A stretch of DNA of 64,000 nt. It comes from Tumebacillus lacus (lineage in GTDB: Bacteria > Bacillota > Bacilli > Tumebacillales > Tumebacillaceae). Below the pieces are notes generated by a model, which ran no database searches, was not told where the DNA came from, and saw only the letters and a program-made list of their open reading frames with translations. Both the position numbers and the translations under genes were made by a program. Location of the stretch: positions 186,001 through 250,000 of the forward strand of contig NZ_JAPMLT010000004.1 of the NCBI RefSeq assembly GCF_026410385.1. The letters are read 5' to 3'. Of this stretch, positions 1 through 8,417 are shown one piece after another; the stretch's first letter is position 1, and each line of letters begins with the position of its first letter.

Positions 1-45
1 TGCAGACATGCCCATTTTTTGCATACTCAGGAGGAGGCACAGCAC

Positions 46-1179
46 GTGATTTACCTCGACAATGCGGCGACCACCGCCGTCGCACCGGAAGTGCGGGCGG
101 CGATGGAGCCTTATTTGCATGACGTATATGGCAATCCGTCCAGTGTTCATCAGGCGGGAAGGACGGCAAGGGCCGCCATCGAGCGGGCCCGCGAGCAGGT
201 GGCGAAGGCGATTCACGCCAAGCCGGCGGAGATCGTGTTCACCTCCGGCGGCACAGAGGCGGACAACGCGGCGATCATCGGCGTGATGATGGGCAATCCG
301 GAAAAAGGCAAGCACCTGATCACGACGGCGATGGAGCATAAAGCGGTGCTGACCGCCTGCGAATGGTTGGAAAAGCTCGGCTGTGAGGTGACCTATCTGT
401 CGCCGGGGGCGGACGGCAAGGTGTCGGCGGAAGCGGTGGCAGCGGAGATCCGGCCGGATACGGTGCTGATCTCCGTGATGACGGTCAACAATGAGACGGG
501 CGCGATCCAGCCGATCCAAGAGATCGCAAAGGCGGCCAGGGAGCACGGTGTCTATTTCCACAGCGACGCGGTGCAGGCGGCCGGTGCGTTGGAACTGGAT
601 GTCGATCTGCTCGGAGTCGATCTGCTCTCCTTGTCCGGACACAAACTGCATGGACCGAAAGGGATCGGCGCGCTCTATGTGCGCTCGCAGATCAAGTTCG
701 CGCCGTTGCTGCACGGCGGCTCGCAGGAGCGCAAACTGCGCGGCGGCACGGAAAATCTGCCGGGCATCGTCGGGCTTGGCGTCGCCATCGAACGTGCGGT
801 GGAGGAGCGGGCGGACAAGCTGGCGAAGATTCGCTCTTTGCGCGATGAGATGCTCGCCGCGTTTGAAAGGGAACTGGGCGACACCGTCGTGACCAATTCC
901 CCGGCGGATGCCCTGCCGACGATTTTAAACGTCTCGTTTCTCGGGGTGCCGGCCGAGCGGCTGCTGATGAACCTCGACATGGCCGGGATCATGGCGGCGA
1001 GCGGGTCGGCCTGCACGTCCGGTTCGCTGCAGCCGTCGCATGTGCTGGAAGCGATGGCTTTGGATGAGGAGCGTGTGCGCTCTGCCATACGTTTCAGCTT
1101 TTCGGGGCACAATACGCACGATGAAGTATCGACCGCAGCTGAGAAGATCGTGGCGGCTGTAAGGCGTTTGAAACGGTAG
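46..1179 (+). CDS. iscS: Cysteine desulfurase (IscS/NifS family)
   Basis: PLP-dependent enzyme that takes sulfur from L-cysteine to give a persulfide for Fe-S clusters and tRNA thiolation (family knowledge). The protein opens with the hallmark VIYLDNAATT, has the PLP-lysine motif SGHKLHGPKG (K200) and the persulfide loop SGSACTSGS (C323); 377 residues is normal for the family. I chose GTG at 46 because AGGAGG lies seven bases upstream and the family begins at MIYLDNAATT; an ATG at 19 would add an unsupported leader. It heads a three-gene run with the PRC-barrel and zinc-ribbon genes. In Bacillus trmU usually follows directly; here it does not. It could also donate sulfur to the DndC-like phage protein at 26.1 kb (speculative). 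Confidence 0.95.
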   Translation: MIYLDNAATTAVAPEVRAAMEPYLHDVYGNPSSVHQAGRTARAAIERAREQVAKAIHAKPAEIVFTSGGTEADNAAIIGVMMGNPEKGKHLITTAMEHKAVLTACEWLEKLGCEVTYLSPGADGKVSAEAVAAEIRPDTVLISVMTVNNETGAIQPIQEIAKAAREHGVYFHSDAVQAAGALELDVDLLGVDLLSLSGHKLHGPKGIGALYVRSQIKFAPLLHGGSQERKLRGGTENLPGIVGLGVAIERAVEERADKLAKIRSLRDEMLAAFERELGDTVVTNSPADALPTILNVSFLGVPAERLLMNLDMAGIMAASGSACTSGSLQPSHVLEAMALDEERVRSAIRFSFSGHNTHDEVSTAAEKIVAAVRRLKR

Positions 1180-1206
1180 CCAGGAGACGAGCGGGGAGGT
1201 GCCTGG

Positions 1207-1710
1207 ATGAGAAAAGCGCGAGAGCTGGTCGGACTGCCGGTTGTCGATCTCACGGGCGGTGAACAACTCGGTGAGGTGCGTGATGTGCTGTTTGCTGCGA
1301 CGGGCCGGTTTCATTCCCTGTTGCTGGAGCGTGGCGGCCTGCTGTTCGCAGCGAAAGTGCTGCCCAAAACCAGCATCCACAAAATCGGTCAAGACGCGGT
1401 GACCACAGATGCCCGCAGCAGCATCGAAGTGCTGCGCGAGGAGATGCAAAGTTTGAGTTCGTTGCTCGAAGGGACGCATGCCCATTTTGTCGGAAAAGAT
1501 GTGCTGACCGAGGCGGGCGACCTGCTTGGCACGGTGGAAGATGTTTACTTGGATGACAATTTGAACACAATAGTGGGGTACGAGATATCAGAGGGCTTTC
1601 TCGTGGATCTGAAGGAAGGGCGCAAGGTGATGCGTGCGCGCCCGGAGTTCATGATTGGACAGGACGCGGTGCTCGTCCCGGACGACACCGAGCTGGCTGA
1701 GGAATTTTAG
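1207..1710 (+). CDS. PRC-barrel domain protein (YrrD-like)
   Basis: 167 residues with two PRC-barrel-like beta units, roughly residues 4-75 and 85-155; each begins with a V.D..GE.LG.V.DV pattern (VVDLTGGEQLGEVRDV, then VLTEAGDLLGTVEDVYLD). PRC barrels bind RNA, proteins or photosynthetic centres; for the Firmicute YrrD group the exact role is unknown. ATG at 1207 follows GGGGAGGTG. It lies 27 bases after iscS, matching the iscS...yrrD neighbourhood of Bacillus, so co-transcription is likely. Confidence 0.85.
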   Translation: MRKARELVGLPVVDLTGGEQLGEVRDVLFAATGRFHSLLLERGGLLFAAKVLPKTSIHKIGQDAVTTDARSSIEVLREEMQSLSSLLEGTHAHFVGKDVLTEAGDLLGTVEDVYLDDNLNTIVGYEISEGFLVDLKEGRKVMRARPEFMIGQDAVLVPDDTELAEEF

Positions 1711-1734
1711 CCCTCCATCGAGGAGGAGACTTGA

Positions 1735-1932
1735 ATGAACCGCTGTCCCCACTGCAACTGCCGCGACATGGGCAAGATCGGCACCAACCAGTACTATTGC
1801 TGGGGGTGCTTCGTCGAGTTCAGCGTCTCGGGTGACGAAGTCAAACTGTTCCAAGTCGAAGAGGACGGATCGTTGGTCTCTCTGTCCGACCTGCCGCCGC
1901 CGGGCACCCAGGATGTGCAATACGGTGCCTGA
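1735..1932 (+). CDS. Small zinc-ribbon protein
   Basis: 65 residues. Cysteines C4, C7 and C22, C25 (CPHC...CWGC) form a plausible zinc ribbon in the first 26 residues, followed by an acidic tail. RBS GAGGAGG precedes the ATG. Last gene before a bidirectional terminator, probably in one unit with the two genes upstream. Function unknown. Confidence 0.75.
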   Translation: MNRCPHCNCRDMGKIGTNQYYCWGCFVEFSVSGDEVKLFQVEEDGSLVSLSDLPPPGTQDVQYGA

Positions 1933-1955
1933 CCTCTGCAAGGAAAAGAAATAAG

Positions 1956-1993
1956 AAAACCGGCCTCCCTTGTTGGGGAGAGCCGGTTTTTTG
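1956..1993. terminator. Bidirectional intrinsic terminator
   Basis: AACCGGC ... GCCGGTT stem with A-run on the left and T-run on the right, between the plus-strand zinc-ribbon gene and the convergent minus-strand gene at 1997. Confidence 0.85.
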
Positions 1994-1996
1994 GCG

Positions 1997-2215
1997 TTAT
2001 TGACGGGCGACGGGCAGGTCGTTGCGGTCGATCCAGTTGAGGAAGTCCGCGCCGGCGATGCCTTTCTTTGTGGCCGGCAGCTCGCCGGATTGGATCAATT
2101 TCTGCATCTTGTCGATGCCGAGTCCCGACAGCCCGCAGAGCACGAGCGGCGGGTACTCGGTGTCCATGTCGATCTCTTTGACGGTGAGTTGATACCCGAG
2201 GTCGCGTCCGTTCAT
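1997..2215 (-). CDS. Hypothetical protein, 72 aa
   Basis: Not recognised. A soluble 72-residue protein on the minus strand; ATG at 2213-2215 is preceded by GGGGAGGTG. It overlaps the end of the DUF1540 gene by four bases, so the three minus-strand genes between 1997 and 2990 look like one translationally coupled unit. Confidence 0.65.
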   Translation of the reverse strand: MNGRDLGYQLTVKEIDMDTEYPPLVLCGLSGLGIDKMQKLIQSGELPATKKGIAGADFLNWIDRNDLPVARQ

Positions 2216-2613
2216 CCGAAAGTCACCTCCCCGCGCGATTCGAACGTCCGGCAGTTGGTGTCTTGACACTCGTTGGCAAGCGCGCCGGTCACTTCGATGG
2301 AGGGTGCGACGCAGAGGCGGCCTTCTGCCCAGTATTTGCAAGAGGCGACGGTGCAGGAGACCGACGGGTCGAGGTGATGGCCCGGCAGCACCATCTCGGC
2401 GGCGGTGCCGCTCCAATTGACGTTGTCCATCGAGCCGAGGTAGGAGGTCACGCCGCTGGCTTCGTGATACGTTTTGCACATCGTGTGGTCATCGATCTGG
2501 GCCATGCGCGTTTCCTCTTCGTGCATGATGTCGATGTTGCGGGCGCCGCAGAGATTGCCCGCGACAAAGTGCGTGCAGGTGTTGACGTAGCAGGTGACGC
2601 GCGGTGAGGTCAA
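2212..2613 (-). CDS. DUF1540 domain protein
   Basis: 133 residues holding two copies of a short Cys-rich unit, VTCYVNTCTHFVAGNLCGA near the N terminus and VSCTVASCKYWAEGRLCVA about residue 85, each with the C...C......C spacing of DUF1540, a family common in spore formers and likely metal binding (function unproven). Coupled by a four-base overlap with the DUF2512 gene upstream. Confidence 0.85.
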   Translation of the reverse strand: MTSPRVTCYVNTCTHFVAGNLCGARNIDIMHEEETRMAQIDDHTMCKTYHEASGVTSYLGSMDNVNWSGTAAEMVLPGHHLDPSVSCTVASCKYWAEGRLCVAPSIEVTGALANECQDTNCRTFESRGEVTFG

Positions 2614-2990
2614 TGGATGATTCTCCCTTCTTCATCTTGTTTGGCGGCATCTTGATAGCGGCCGCGGTTGTAGATCCACTCGTGATAGAGCGCTTCAAAG
2701 CCGCCGAGAATCGTCGAGACCGCTCCTATGTACGGCCACGGCACGCGGCTGCCTCCCCCGCTGAGTTTGTTCGCCCCGAGCAGCGAGGCGGCGATCAGCA
2801 GGCTGTCTGTCGCGGCGGCTGTCGTCCGGTTCATCTTGGGCATCAGGACGCGGTCGCCGACCGTGCCGAGCAGCGAGATCAGCGCGGTGCTCAAAAAGGC
2901 GAACGGGGGCTTGACCCGCGCTCGGCTCATCAGGGCGGAGACGGCGTAGACGACCGAAAAGACGGCGAGCAGTTTGATCAGCAATTTCAA
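2610..2990 (-). CDS. DUF2512 family membrane protein (YndM-like)
   Basis: About 126 residues with hydrophobic segments near residues 5-20, 25-45, 60-75 and 80-95, matching the four-helix DUF2512 family of spore formers. I chose TTG at 2988-2990 because GGAGG sits eight bases upstream; the longer frame to 3083 has no RBS and a non-membrane leader. First gene of the minus-strand trio. Confidence 0.8.
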   Translation of the reverse strand: MKLLIKLLAVFSVVYAVSALMSRARVKPPFAFLSTALISLLGTVGDRVLMPKMNRTTAAATDSLLIAASLLGANKLSGGGSRVPWPYIGAVSTILGGFEALYHEWIYNRGRYQDAAKQDEEGRIIH

Positions 2991-3102
2991 CTGGGACCCC
3001 TCCTTCTCAGGGGATAGTGTTTGCAAGAGGCGTCCAAAATAACGGAGGTTCCCGGGCGGTACCCTTTGACGGATGTAAAACATTTTCAGTTAGTAAAAAG
3101 CC

Positions 3103-3131
3103 TTGATAATTCGGTTGGGTATGACTACAAT
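3103..3131 (+). promoter_or_regulatory. Sigma-A-type promoter of the peroxiredoxin gene
   Basis: TTGATA (3103-3108), 17-base spacer, TACAAT (3126-3131), about 35 bases before the peroxiredoxin ATG. No clear PerR or Fur box was recognised. Confidence 0.7.
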
Positions 3132-3167
3132 TAAAAAGTACCATACATATCCAAGGAGGTAGTGAAC

Positions 3168-3701
3168 ATGGCATTGGTTGGAAATCCCGCTCCGAATTTC
3201 GTAATGGACAGCACGAAAAACCTTGAAACTCTGAAGGAAAAGGTATCCCTCGAGGAATACCGCGGCAAATGGCTGGTTCTCTTCTTCTACCCGCTCGACT
3301 TCACCTTCGTGTGCCCGACCGAGATCACCGCTCTGTCTGACCGCGCTCAAGAATTCAAAGACCTCGACGCTGAGATCCTCGGCGTTTCCATCGACTCCGT
3401 GCATTCGCACCGCGCATGGATCAAAACCCCGCGCGAGCAAAACGGCCTTGGCGACCTGAACTACCCGCTCGGCTCCGACATCAACAAGACGGTCGCTCGC
3501 GACTACGGCGTTCTGGTTGAAGAAGAAGGCATCGCTCTGCGCGGCCTGTTCATCATCGACCCGGAAGGCATCGTGCAACACGCGACCATCAACTCCCTGA
3601 ACGTCGGCCGCAACGTAGACGAAACTCTGCGCGTGCTGGAAGCTTGCCAAACTGGCGGTCTGTGCCCGGCGAACTGGAAACCGGGTCAAGCGACCCTCTA
3701 G
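3168..3701 (+). CDS. 2-Cys peroxiredoxin (AhpC/Prx1 type)
   Basis: Reduces hydrogen peroxide and organic hydroperoxides. Peroxidatic C49 lies in FTFVCPTE and resolving C166 in GGLCPANW, so this is a typical 2-Cys Prx; 177 residues is standard. ATG at 3168 follows AAGGAGG. The next gene is a CxxC thioredoxin-like protein and is a natural candidate reductant. Own promoter at 3103. Confidence 0.95.
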   Translation: MALVGNPAPNFVMDSTKNLETLKEKVSLEEYRGKWLVLFFYPLDFTFVCPTEITALSDRAQEFKDLDAEILGVSIDSVHSHRAWIKTPREQNGLGDLNYPLGSDINKTVARDYGVLVEEEGIALRGLFIIDPEGIVQHATINSLNVGRNVDETLRVLEACQTGGLCPANWKPGQATL

Positions 3702-3714
3702 TCGGTACGGATCG

Positions 3715-4170
3715 ATGCCGCTGCGCTTAGGTACCGACCGCCCGGAACTGACCGGGGCGACCGAGTGGTTCGCACAGGATCGATTGCCGTCCGATCTGGC
3801 CGGCAAGCCGCTGCTCGTTCACTTCTGGGCTGTTTCCTGCCACATCTGCCATGAGACGATGCCCGACCTGATCAAGTACCGCGATCAGTACAAGGAGCAA
3901 GGTCTCGAGATGGTCGGGGTGCATTTCCCGCGCTTTGAAGCGGACACCGACCTGGAGAAAGTCAAGGAAGACATCGCGAAATACGACATTTCGCATCCGG
4001 TCGCAGTCGACAACATGCACCAGATCGCGCAGGCGTACCAAAACGAGTACGCACCGGCGTTCTTCCTGTTCGGTCCGGACGGCAAGCTCTTCTTCCGCAC
4101 GGCGGGAGACAAGGGCTTTGAAAAGCTCCAGCCGAAAATCGAACAACTTCTCGGTCAAGATCAGGCATAA
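3715..4170 (+). CDS. Thioredoxin-like / TlpA-family protein
   Basis: 151 residues with a thioredoxin fold signature: LLVHFWAVSCHICHETMP carries the active-site CxxC (C42, C45), and a cis-proline region appears near EYAPAFFLF. There is no signal peptide or membrane anchor, so it should be cytoplasmic, unlike most TlpA/ResA members. It starts 13 bases after the peroxiredoxin and ends at a strong terminator, implying a two-gene peroxide-reduction unit. Confidence 0.85.
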   Translation: MPLRLGTDRPELTGATEWFAQDRLPSDLAGKPLLVHFWAVSCHICHETMPDLIKYRDQYKEQGLEMVGVHFPRFEADTDLEKVKEDIAKYDISHPVAVDNMHQIAQAYQNEYAPAFFLFGPDGKLFFRTAGDKGFEKLQPKIEQLLGQDQA

Positions 4171-4180
4171 TCTGCACATC

Positions 4181-4220
4181 AAAAAAGGCTCAGCCACCTC
4201 TCGTGGCCGAGCCTTTTTTT
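4181..4220. terminator. Intrinsic terminator
   Basis: AGGCTC..CCAC loop GTGG..GAGCCT stem with flanking A and T runs; serves the peroxiredoxin unit and the convergent LysM gene. Confidence 0.85.
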
Positions 4221-4240
4221 GTTCGTCTTTGCTGCGGACG

Positions 4241-5455
4241 TCAATCCTTCACCTCGTACTGATCGCGCATATAGTCCCACACATCGGGCAAGTGCGCACC
4301 CAGTTCCCACAGGGCGAGCCCTTGCCAATGGCTCGACTCCAACTCCCGCGCTTTGCGGACGATGCTCCAGAGATCTTCCAGCCACACGGTGCCTCCCTCC
4401 TCTCCGCCGCGCTCACGATACCACGCCAGCGCGCTCTGTGCGTCACGTTGAAGAGGGGATCCCGTCTGGCGGGCCAGAGACAGCGCGTCCTGTGCACAGA
4501 ACAGTTCCTTCGCCTGCCCGCGCCGCAGCCGCACGGCGACCGCGTGCGTGACCAGCCAACATTTCTCCGGCGGCAACACCTCGCGCGCCTCCTCCAGACA
4601 GCGTGTCGCCCGTGAGAGCGAGATCAGCGGTGCGGGCGGCTCTTCGTCCTGCCAGCACAGACCGGTCTCTGCCGGTGACTCGACCGCCGGATCGCAGAAC
4701 ACCGCGTCGAGGTGTTCGACAGCGGCCAGCAACTCCTGCGGCCGCTTCCAGGCGGGAGAGTCGGCCGTCAGATACAGACCGACGGTCACGCCCATCGGGC
4801 GCAGTCTGCGCCCGGCCTCGCGCACCAGATCCAGATAGAGCGCGACCTGAGAGCGGGGCAGCGCTTGCCAGTCGAACACCACGCCTTCGCCGCCATTTTC
4901 CCGCAACGTCACGGCGAGACTGTCGAGCAGCCGGTGCCCGGCCTGTTCGCTGTGCAGGATCGCCTTGGCCACGTCGGGCAAGATGCCGGGCGCACCGTCG
5001 AGCTCCAGCGTGATCAGGCCGGTCGACCACGCGTGCGGCTCGTGCAGGCACCCGGCCGCATCGGTGCGCAGTCCGCGCTGCAAGGAGGCGAGGCGCAGGC
5101 ACGGCTTGAGCTGCGCGTGCGGCGAGAGTTCGCGGTGCTCGGGAGCGGGGAGGAGCACGACGTCGCCCGGTGACAGCGCAGGCTCCGTCCAGCCGTTGCA
5201 AAAGGACAGCCAGGTGAGCGGCAGACGCCAACGCTCCGCTAAGGAGCGCGGCGTGTCGCCTTCCTGAGCGAGATAGGTGAGATAGTGATCGCTGCCGGAC
5301 AGTTCGAGGCGGCTCGGGATGAGCAGGCACTGACCGGGGAGGAGACAAGGTGAAGGCGACAGGTTGTTGCGTCGCAGGAGCATCTCCGGGGTCACCCGGA
5401 AGCGGCGTGAGATCGAGGGGACGGTGTCACCGGGGCGAACGTGATACAGATGCAT
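4241..5455 (-). CDS. LysM protein with GH18-like domain (spore-type)
   Basis: 404 residues. Two LysM repeats open the protein: LYHVRPGDTVPSISRRFRV at residues 3-21 and YLAQEGDTPRSLAERW around residues 62-77. The rest resembles a divergent glycoside hydrolase 18 barrel like the spore-cortex enzymes YaaH/SleL, but I do not see an intact DxxDxDxE motif, so catalytic activity is doubtful. Start ATG 5453-5455 has AAGGAGGG upstream. No signal peptide, as for spore-coat-associated family members. Probably binds peptidoglycan during spore formation or germination (inference). Confidence 0.75.
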   Translation of the reverse strand: MHLYHVRPGDTVPSISRRFRVTPEMLLRRNNLSPSPCLLPGQCLLIPSRLELSGSDHYLTYLAQEGDTPRSLAERWRLPLTWLSFCNGWTEPALSPGDVVLLPAPEHRELSPHAQLKPCLRLASLQRGLRTDAAGCLHEPHAWSTGLITLELDGAPGILPDVAKAILHSEQAGHRLLDSLAVTLRENGGEGVVFDWQALPRSQVALYLDLVREAGRRLRPMGVTVGLYLTADSPAWKRPQELLAAVEHLDAVFCDPAVESPAETGLCWQDEEPPAPLISLSRATRCLEEAREVLPPEKCWLVTHAVAVRLRRGQAKELFCAQDALSLARQTGSPLQRDAQSALAWYRERGGEEGGTVWLEDLWSIVRKARELESSHWQGLALWELGAHLPDVWDYMRDQYEVKD

Positions 5456-5542
5456 CGTACGCACCCTCCTTCGACATGTACACTCTCCACACGATATGCA
5501 GACGCCCACGGGCGGGTGAATGGAAGCCGATCCAAGCAGATT

Positions 5543-5583
5543 TTGTCAAAGAGTTGACAAGCCAGAAAGGATACTCCTTAATA
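5543..5583 (+). promoter_or_regulatory. Promoter with overlapping palindrome upstream of the UbiA gene
   Basis: TTGACA (5554-5559) and TTAATA (5578-5583), 18-base spacer. The -35 box is the right arm of a perfect inverted repeat, TTGTCAA-AGAG-TTGACAA (5543-5560), which could be a repressor or activator site. Confidence 0.5.
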
Positions 5584-5620
5584 AAGAAGGAATGTCATGA
5601 ATGGTTTGGAGGGTTTTCTC

Positions 5621-6496
5621 ATGTCCAAGATTCGTCTCTTTCTGGAGATGATCAAATTTGAACACACGATCTTTGCGTTGCCTTATGCGTATATCGGCAT
5701 GGTCATGGCTTCGTACTACACCACAGGCGGTTGGCCGGACTGGATGACGTTCGTCTGGGTCACGCTCGCGATGGTCGGTGCCCGCAGCGCCGCGATGGGT
5801 CTCAACCGCGTCATCGACGCGGCGATCGACGCCCGCAACCCGCGCACGGCGAACCGCGAGATCCCGAGCGGCAAAATCAAATCGCTGGAGGCGTGGCTGT
5901 TCATCCTCGCTTCGCTGGCTCTGCTCGCCGTCTCCGCATGGATGCTCAACCCGCTCTGCTTCAAACTGCTGCCGCTGGCGGTGTTTGTGCTGGTGCTCTA
6001 CCCGTACTGCAAGCGATTCACGTGGGCGTGCCACCTCGTGCTCGGCCTCGCCGACGCGTTTGCCCCGCTCGGCGGCTGGATCGCTGTGACCGGCTCCTTC
6101 GACATCCCGGCTCTGCTTCTGGCGGGTGCGGTGGCTGTCTGGATCGCCGCCTTTGACATCATCTATGCCTGCCAAGACGTCGAGTTTGACCGGGCCAACG
6201 GGCTGCACTCGATCCCGTCTCGCTTTGGCATCGCGGGCGGTCTGCGCCTGTCGCGCCTGATGCACATCCTGACGATCGTGCTGTTTGCGCTGGTGCCGCT
6301 GTTCGTGGATCTCGGCATCCTCTACTGGATCGGCGTCGCCGCCGTGGCGGGTCTGCTCTGGTACGAACACCGCATCATCTCGCCGCATGACATGAGCCGC
6401 ATCGACGTCGCGTTCTTTACGGTCAACTCCTATGTGGCGTCGGTGGCGTTCGTCTTCACCTTTGCCGACATCGGTCTGCAGATCTGGTTGTCCTAA
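5621..6496 (+). CDS. UbiA-family prenyltransferase (MqnP/UbiA-like)
   Basis: Integral membrane enzyme that transfers a polyprenyl chain to an aromatic acid, here probably in menaquinone synthesis. The two Asp-rich motifs are visible: NRVIDAAIDARNPRTANRE (about residue 61) and DVEFDRANGLHSIPSRFG (about residue 187), with about eight hydrophobic segments; 291 residues is normal. The form resembles MqnP of the futalosine pathway, but the substrate cannot be read from sequence. ATG at 5621 is chosen because GGAGGG sits six bases upstream; ATG 5597 is an alternative. Confidence 0.88.
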   Translation: MSKIRLFLEMIKFEHTIFALPYAYIGMVMASYYTTGGWPDWMTFVWVTLAMVGARSAAMGLNRVIDAAIDARNPRTANREIPSGKIKSLEAWLFILASLALLAVSAWMLNPLCFKLLPLAVFVLVLYPYCKRFTWACHLVLGLADAFAPLGGWIAVTGSFDIPALLLAGAVAVWIAAFDIIYACQDVEFDRANGLHSIPSRFGIAGGLRLSRLMHILTIVLFALVPLFVDLGILYWIGVAAVAGLLWYEHRIISPHDMSRIDVAFFTVNSYVASVAFVFTFADIGLQIWLS

Positions 6497-6498
6497 CA

Positions 6499-6528
6499 AA
6501 GTCCTCCTCTACAGGAGGGCTTTTTCTC
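6499..6528 (+). terminator. Intrinsic terminator
   Basis: GTCCTCCT-CTAC-AGGAGGGC stem then T-run, just after the prenyltransferase gene. Confidence 0.85.
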
Positions 6529-6582
6529 TTTTTGGGACAAACTAGGGAAACAAACTTGTACACAAGGAGGGACCGACACGAC

Positions 6583-7650
6583 ATGGAATCCTGGCGGCAT
6601 GGCCGCGCGCTCTATCTCGGATCGGTCACCTTGGTGACGCTGGGCTGTGTCTTTTTGCTGTGGGAGATGCGCGAGGTGATCCGCATCTTCAGCACGATCC
6701 TGAGTGCGGTGCTCACTCCGTTTTTGATCTCCGTGATCATCGCCTATCTGCTCAATCCGCTGGTGAACATGTTGCATCGAAAAGGGTTGCCGCGCGGTAT
6801 GAGCATCATGGTGATCTACGCGCTGTTTTTCCTGCTGATGACCGCGCTGTTGATCAACGCGATCCCGTTGATCATCGATCAACTGCGGGAACTGGGCGAA
6901 CATTTGCCGCAACTCGTCGAAGATGCCAACGGCTGGTTGAAAGGCTTTCATGAGGACAAAAAGCGGCTGTTCCCGGACGCGGTGGTCAAGGCGATCGATC
7001 AGAATCTGAGCGGTCTGGAAGCGAGGGCCACCGCGACGATCACCGAGATCCTCGAAGGGATCGGCAACGCGATGGAGATTGCGGCGGGCGTGTTTGTGAT
7101 CCCGTTCCTCGTCTTCTATATGCTCAAAGATCTGAAGGTGATGGAGCGCACGGTGATCGTGTTTTTCCCCAAGCAAAACCGCCAAGAGGTGGTGCGGTTG
7201 CTGAGATCGGTCGACGAAGCGCTCGGCAACTACATCAGGGGCCAACTGCTGGTCTCGTTTGTCGTCGGTGTACTTGCGTATATCGGCTACCTGATCGTCG
7301 ATATGCCGTACGCCCTGTTGCTGGCGTTGCTCGTCTCCGTGTTCAACATCGTGCCTTACATCGGACCGTTCATCGGCGCTGCTCCGGCTGTGCTGCTGGC
7401 GTTGATCGATTCGCCGATGCTGGCGGTCAAAGTGCTGGTGGTCAACCTGATCATCCAGCAGCTCGAAGGCAATCTGCTCTCGCCGTTGCTCATCGGCCGC
7501 ACGCTCAAGCTGCATCCGATGCTGATCATCTTCGCGCTGCTCCTCGGCGGCGAGTTGTTCGGCGTGGTCGGGCTGATCCTCGCGATCCCGGTGACGGCGG
7601 TCGGCAAAGTGATTCTTCAGCACCTGGTGTTGCACTACATCAAGCGTTGA
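6583..7650 (+). CDS. AI-2E family transporter / permease (YrrI-like)
   Basis: 355 residues, about eight membrane segments, with the family-typical region NIVPYIGPFIGAAPAVLLAL and a C-terminal EGNLLSPLLIGR followed by LHPMLIIFALLLGG. The family includes quorum-signal exporters and Na+/H+ antiporters; this member is by position the Bacillus YrrI homologue, substrate unknown. ATG at 6583 follows CAAGGAGGG. In Bacillus alaS follows; here ireB follows directly. Confidence 0.88.
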   Translation: MESWRHGRALYLGSVTLVTLGCVFLLWEMREVIRIFSTILSAVLTPFLISVIIAYLLNPLVNMLHRKGLPRGMSIMVIYALFFLLMTALLINAIPLIIDQLRELGEHLPQLVEDANGWLKGFHEDKKRLFPDAVVKAIDQNLSGLEARATATITEILEGIGNAMEIAAGVFVIPFLVFYMLKDLKVMERTVIVFFPKQNRQEVVRLLRSVDEALGNYIRGQLLVSFVVGVLAYIGYLIVDMPYALLLALLVSVFNIVPYIGPFIGAAPAVLLALIDSPMLAVKVLVVNLIIQQLEGNLLSPLLIGRTLKLHPMLIIFALLLGGELFGVVGLILAIPVTAVGKVILQHLVLHYIKR

Positions 7651-7658
7651 CGTATAAT
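7630..7658 (+). promoter_or_regulatory. Sigma-A-type promoter for the ireB-ruvX unit
   Basis: TTGCAC (7630-7635), 17-base spacer, TATAAT (7653-7658), overlapping the 3' end of the permease gene and 51 bases before ireB. Confidence 0.7.
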
Positions 7659-7709
7659 GGACGACGATTCCAGTGAAACGGAAAACATTGCCTGTGACGA
7701 GGTGTTTCA

Positions 7710-7973
7710 ATGACGGCTCCCTTTGACAGCACGATCAAATATGGCGCACGACCGGAAGATGACAACGCGGCCAGACGCGCGTTGCTCCTGACGGTGGACG
7801 CTCTGAAGGAGAAAGGCTACAACCCGATCTCCCAGTTGGCCGGCTACATCATCTCCGGCGATCCGGCCTATATCACCAACCATAACGGAGCGCGCAACGC
7901 GATCCGTCGGCTGGAGCGTGAGGATCTGCTGGAAGAACTGGTGCGTGCCTATATGAAGGGCGTGGAACGATGA
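7710..7973 (+). CDS. IreB family regulatory phosphoprotein (UPF0297)
   Basis: 87 residues; near-invariant family stretches are present, including [20 protein letters not shown] and the closing [16 protein letters not shown]. In Enterococcus IreB is a substrate of the Ser/Thr kinase IreK; the likely phosphosite is in the N-terminal Thr/Ser region (family knowledge). RBS GACGAGGTG. Overlaps ruvX by four bases, the usual arrangement. Confidence 0.93.
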   Translation: MTAPFDSTIKYGARPEDDNAARRALLLTVDALKEKGYNPISQLAGYIISGDPAYITNHNGARNAIRRLEREDLLEELVRAYMKGVER

Positions 7974-8398
7974 ACACACAGCGCACGATGGGCATCGACT
8001 ACGGCGACGTGCGCATCGGGATCGCGGTGAGCGACCTGATGGGCTGGACGGCGCAAGGCGTGGAGACGATCACGCGCAAGACGGAAGAGCAAGACCTCGG
8101 GCGGATCGGCGAGCTGATCCGGCAGTATGAGGTCGGCAAGATCGTGCTCGGCTTTCCCAAGAACATGAACAACACGATCGGCCCGCGCGGCGAGATCTCG
8201 CAGCAGTTTGCCGAGATCCTGCGCGAAAAGTTCGGACTGCCAGTGGTTTTGTGGGACGAGAGGTTATCGACGATGGCAGCGGAGCGTATGCTGGTACAAG
8301 CAGACGTTTCCCGCAAAAAGCGCAAACAGGTCGTGGACAAGATGGCGGCGTCGATCATCCTGCAGAACTATCTGGACAGCCAAGCAAACCAATCCTAG
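7970..8398 (+). CDS. ruvX: Holliday-junction resolvase-like RuvX (YqgF)
   Basis: 142-residue RNase H-fold protein; first strand [16 protein letters not shown], then [15 protein letters not shown] and [12 protein letters not shown] with catalytic acidic residues. Members act in 16S rRNA 5' maturation and/or Holliday junction processing. Coupled to ireB by ATGA. Confidence 0.95.
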   Translation: MNTQRTMGIDYGDVRIGIAVSDLMGWTAQGVETITRKTEEQDLGRIGELIRQYEVGKIVLGFPKNMNNTIGPRGEISQQFAEILREKFGLPVVLWDERLSTMAAERMLVQADVSRKKRKQVVDKMAASIILQNYLDSQANQS

Positions 8399-8417
8399 CT
8401 GAAAGCAGGTGCCAGAC

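Noticed and set aside
6493-7710. 405-codon minus-strand frame
   Set aside because: His/Asp/Gln-rich shadow of the AI-2E permease gene, no RBS or family.
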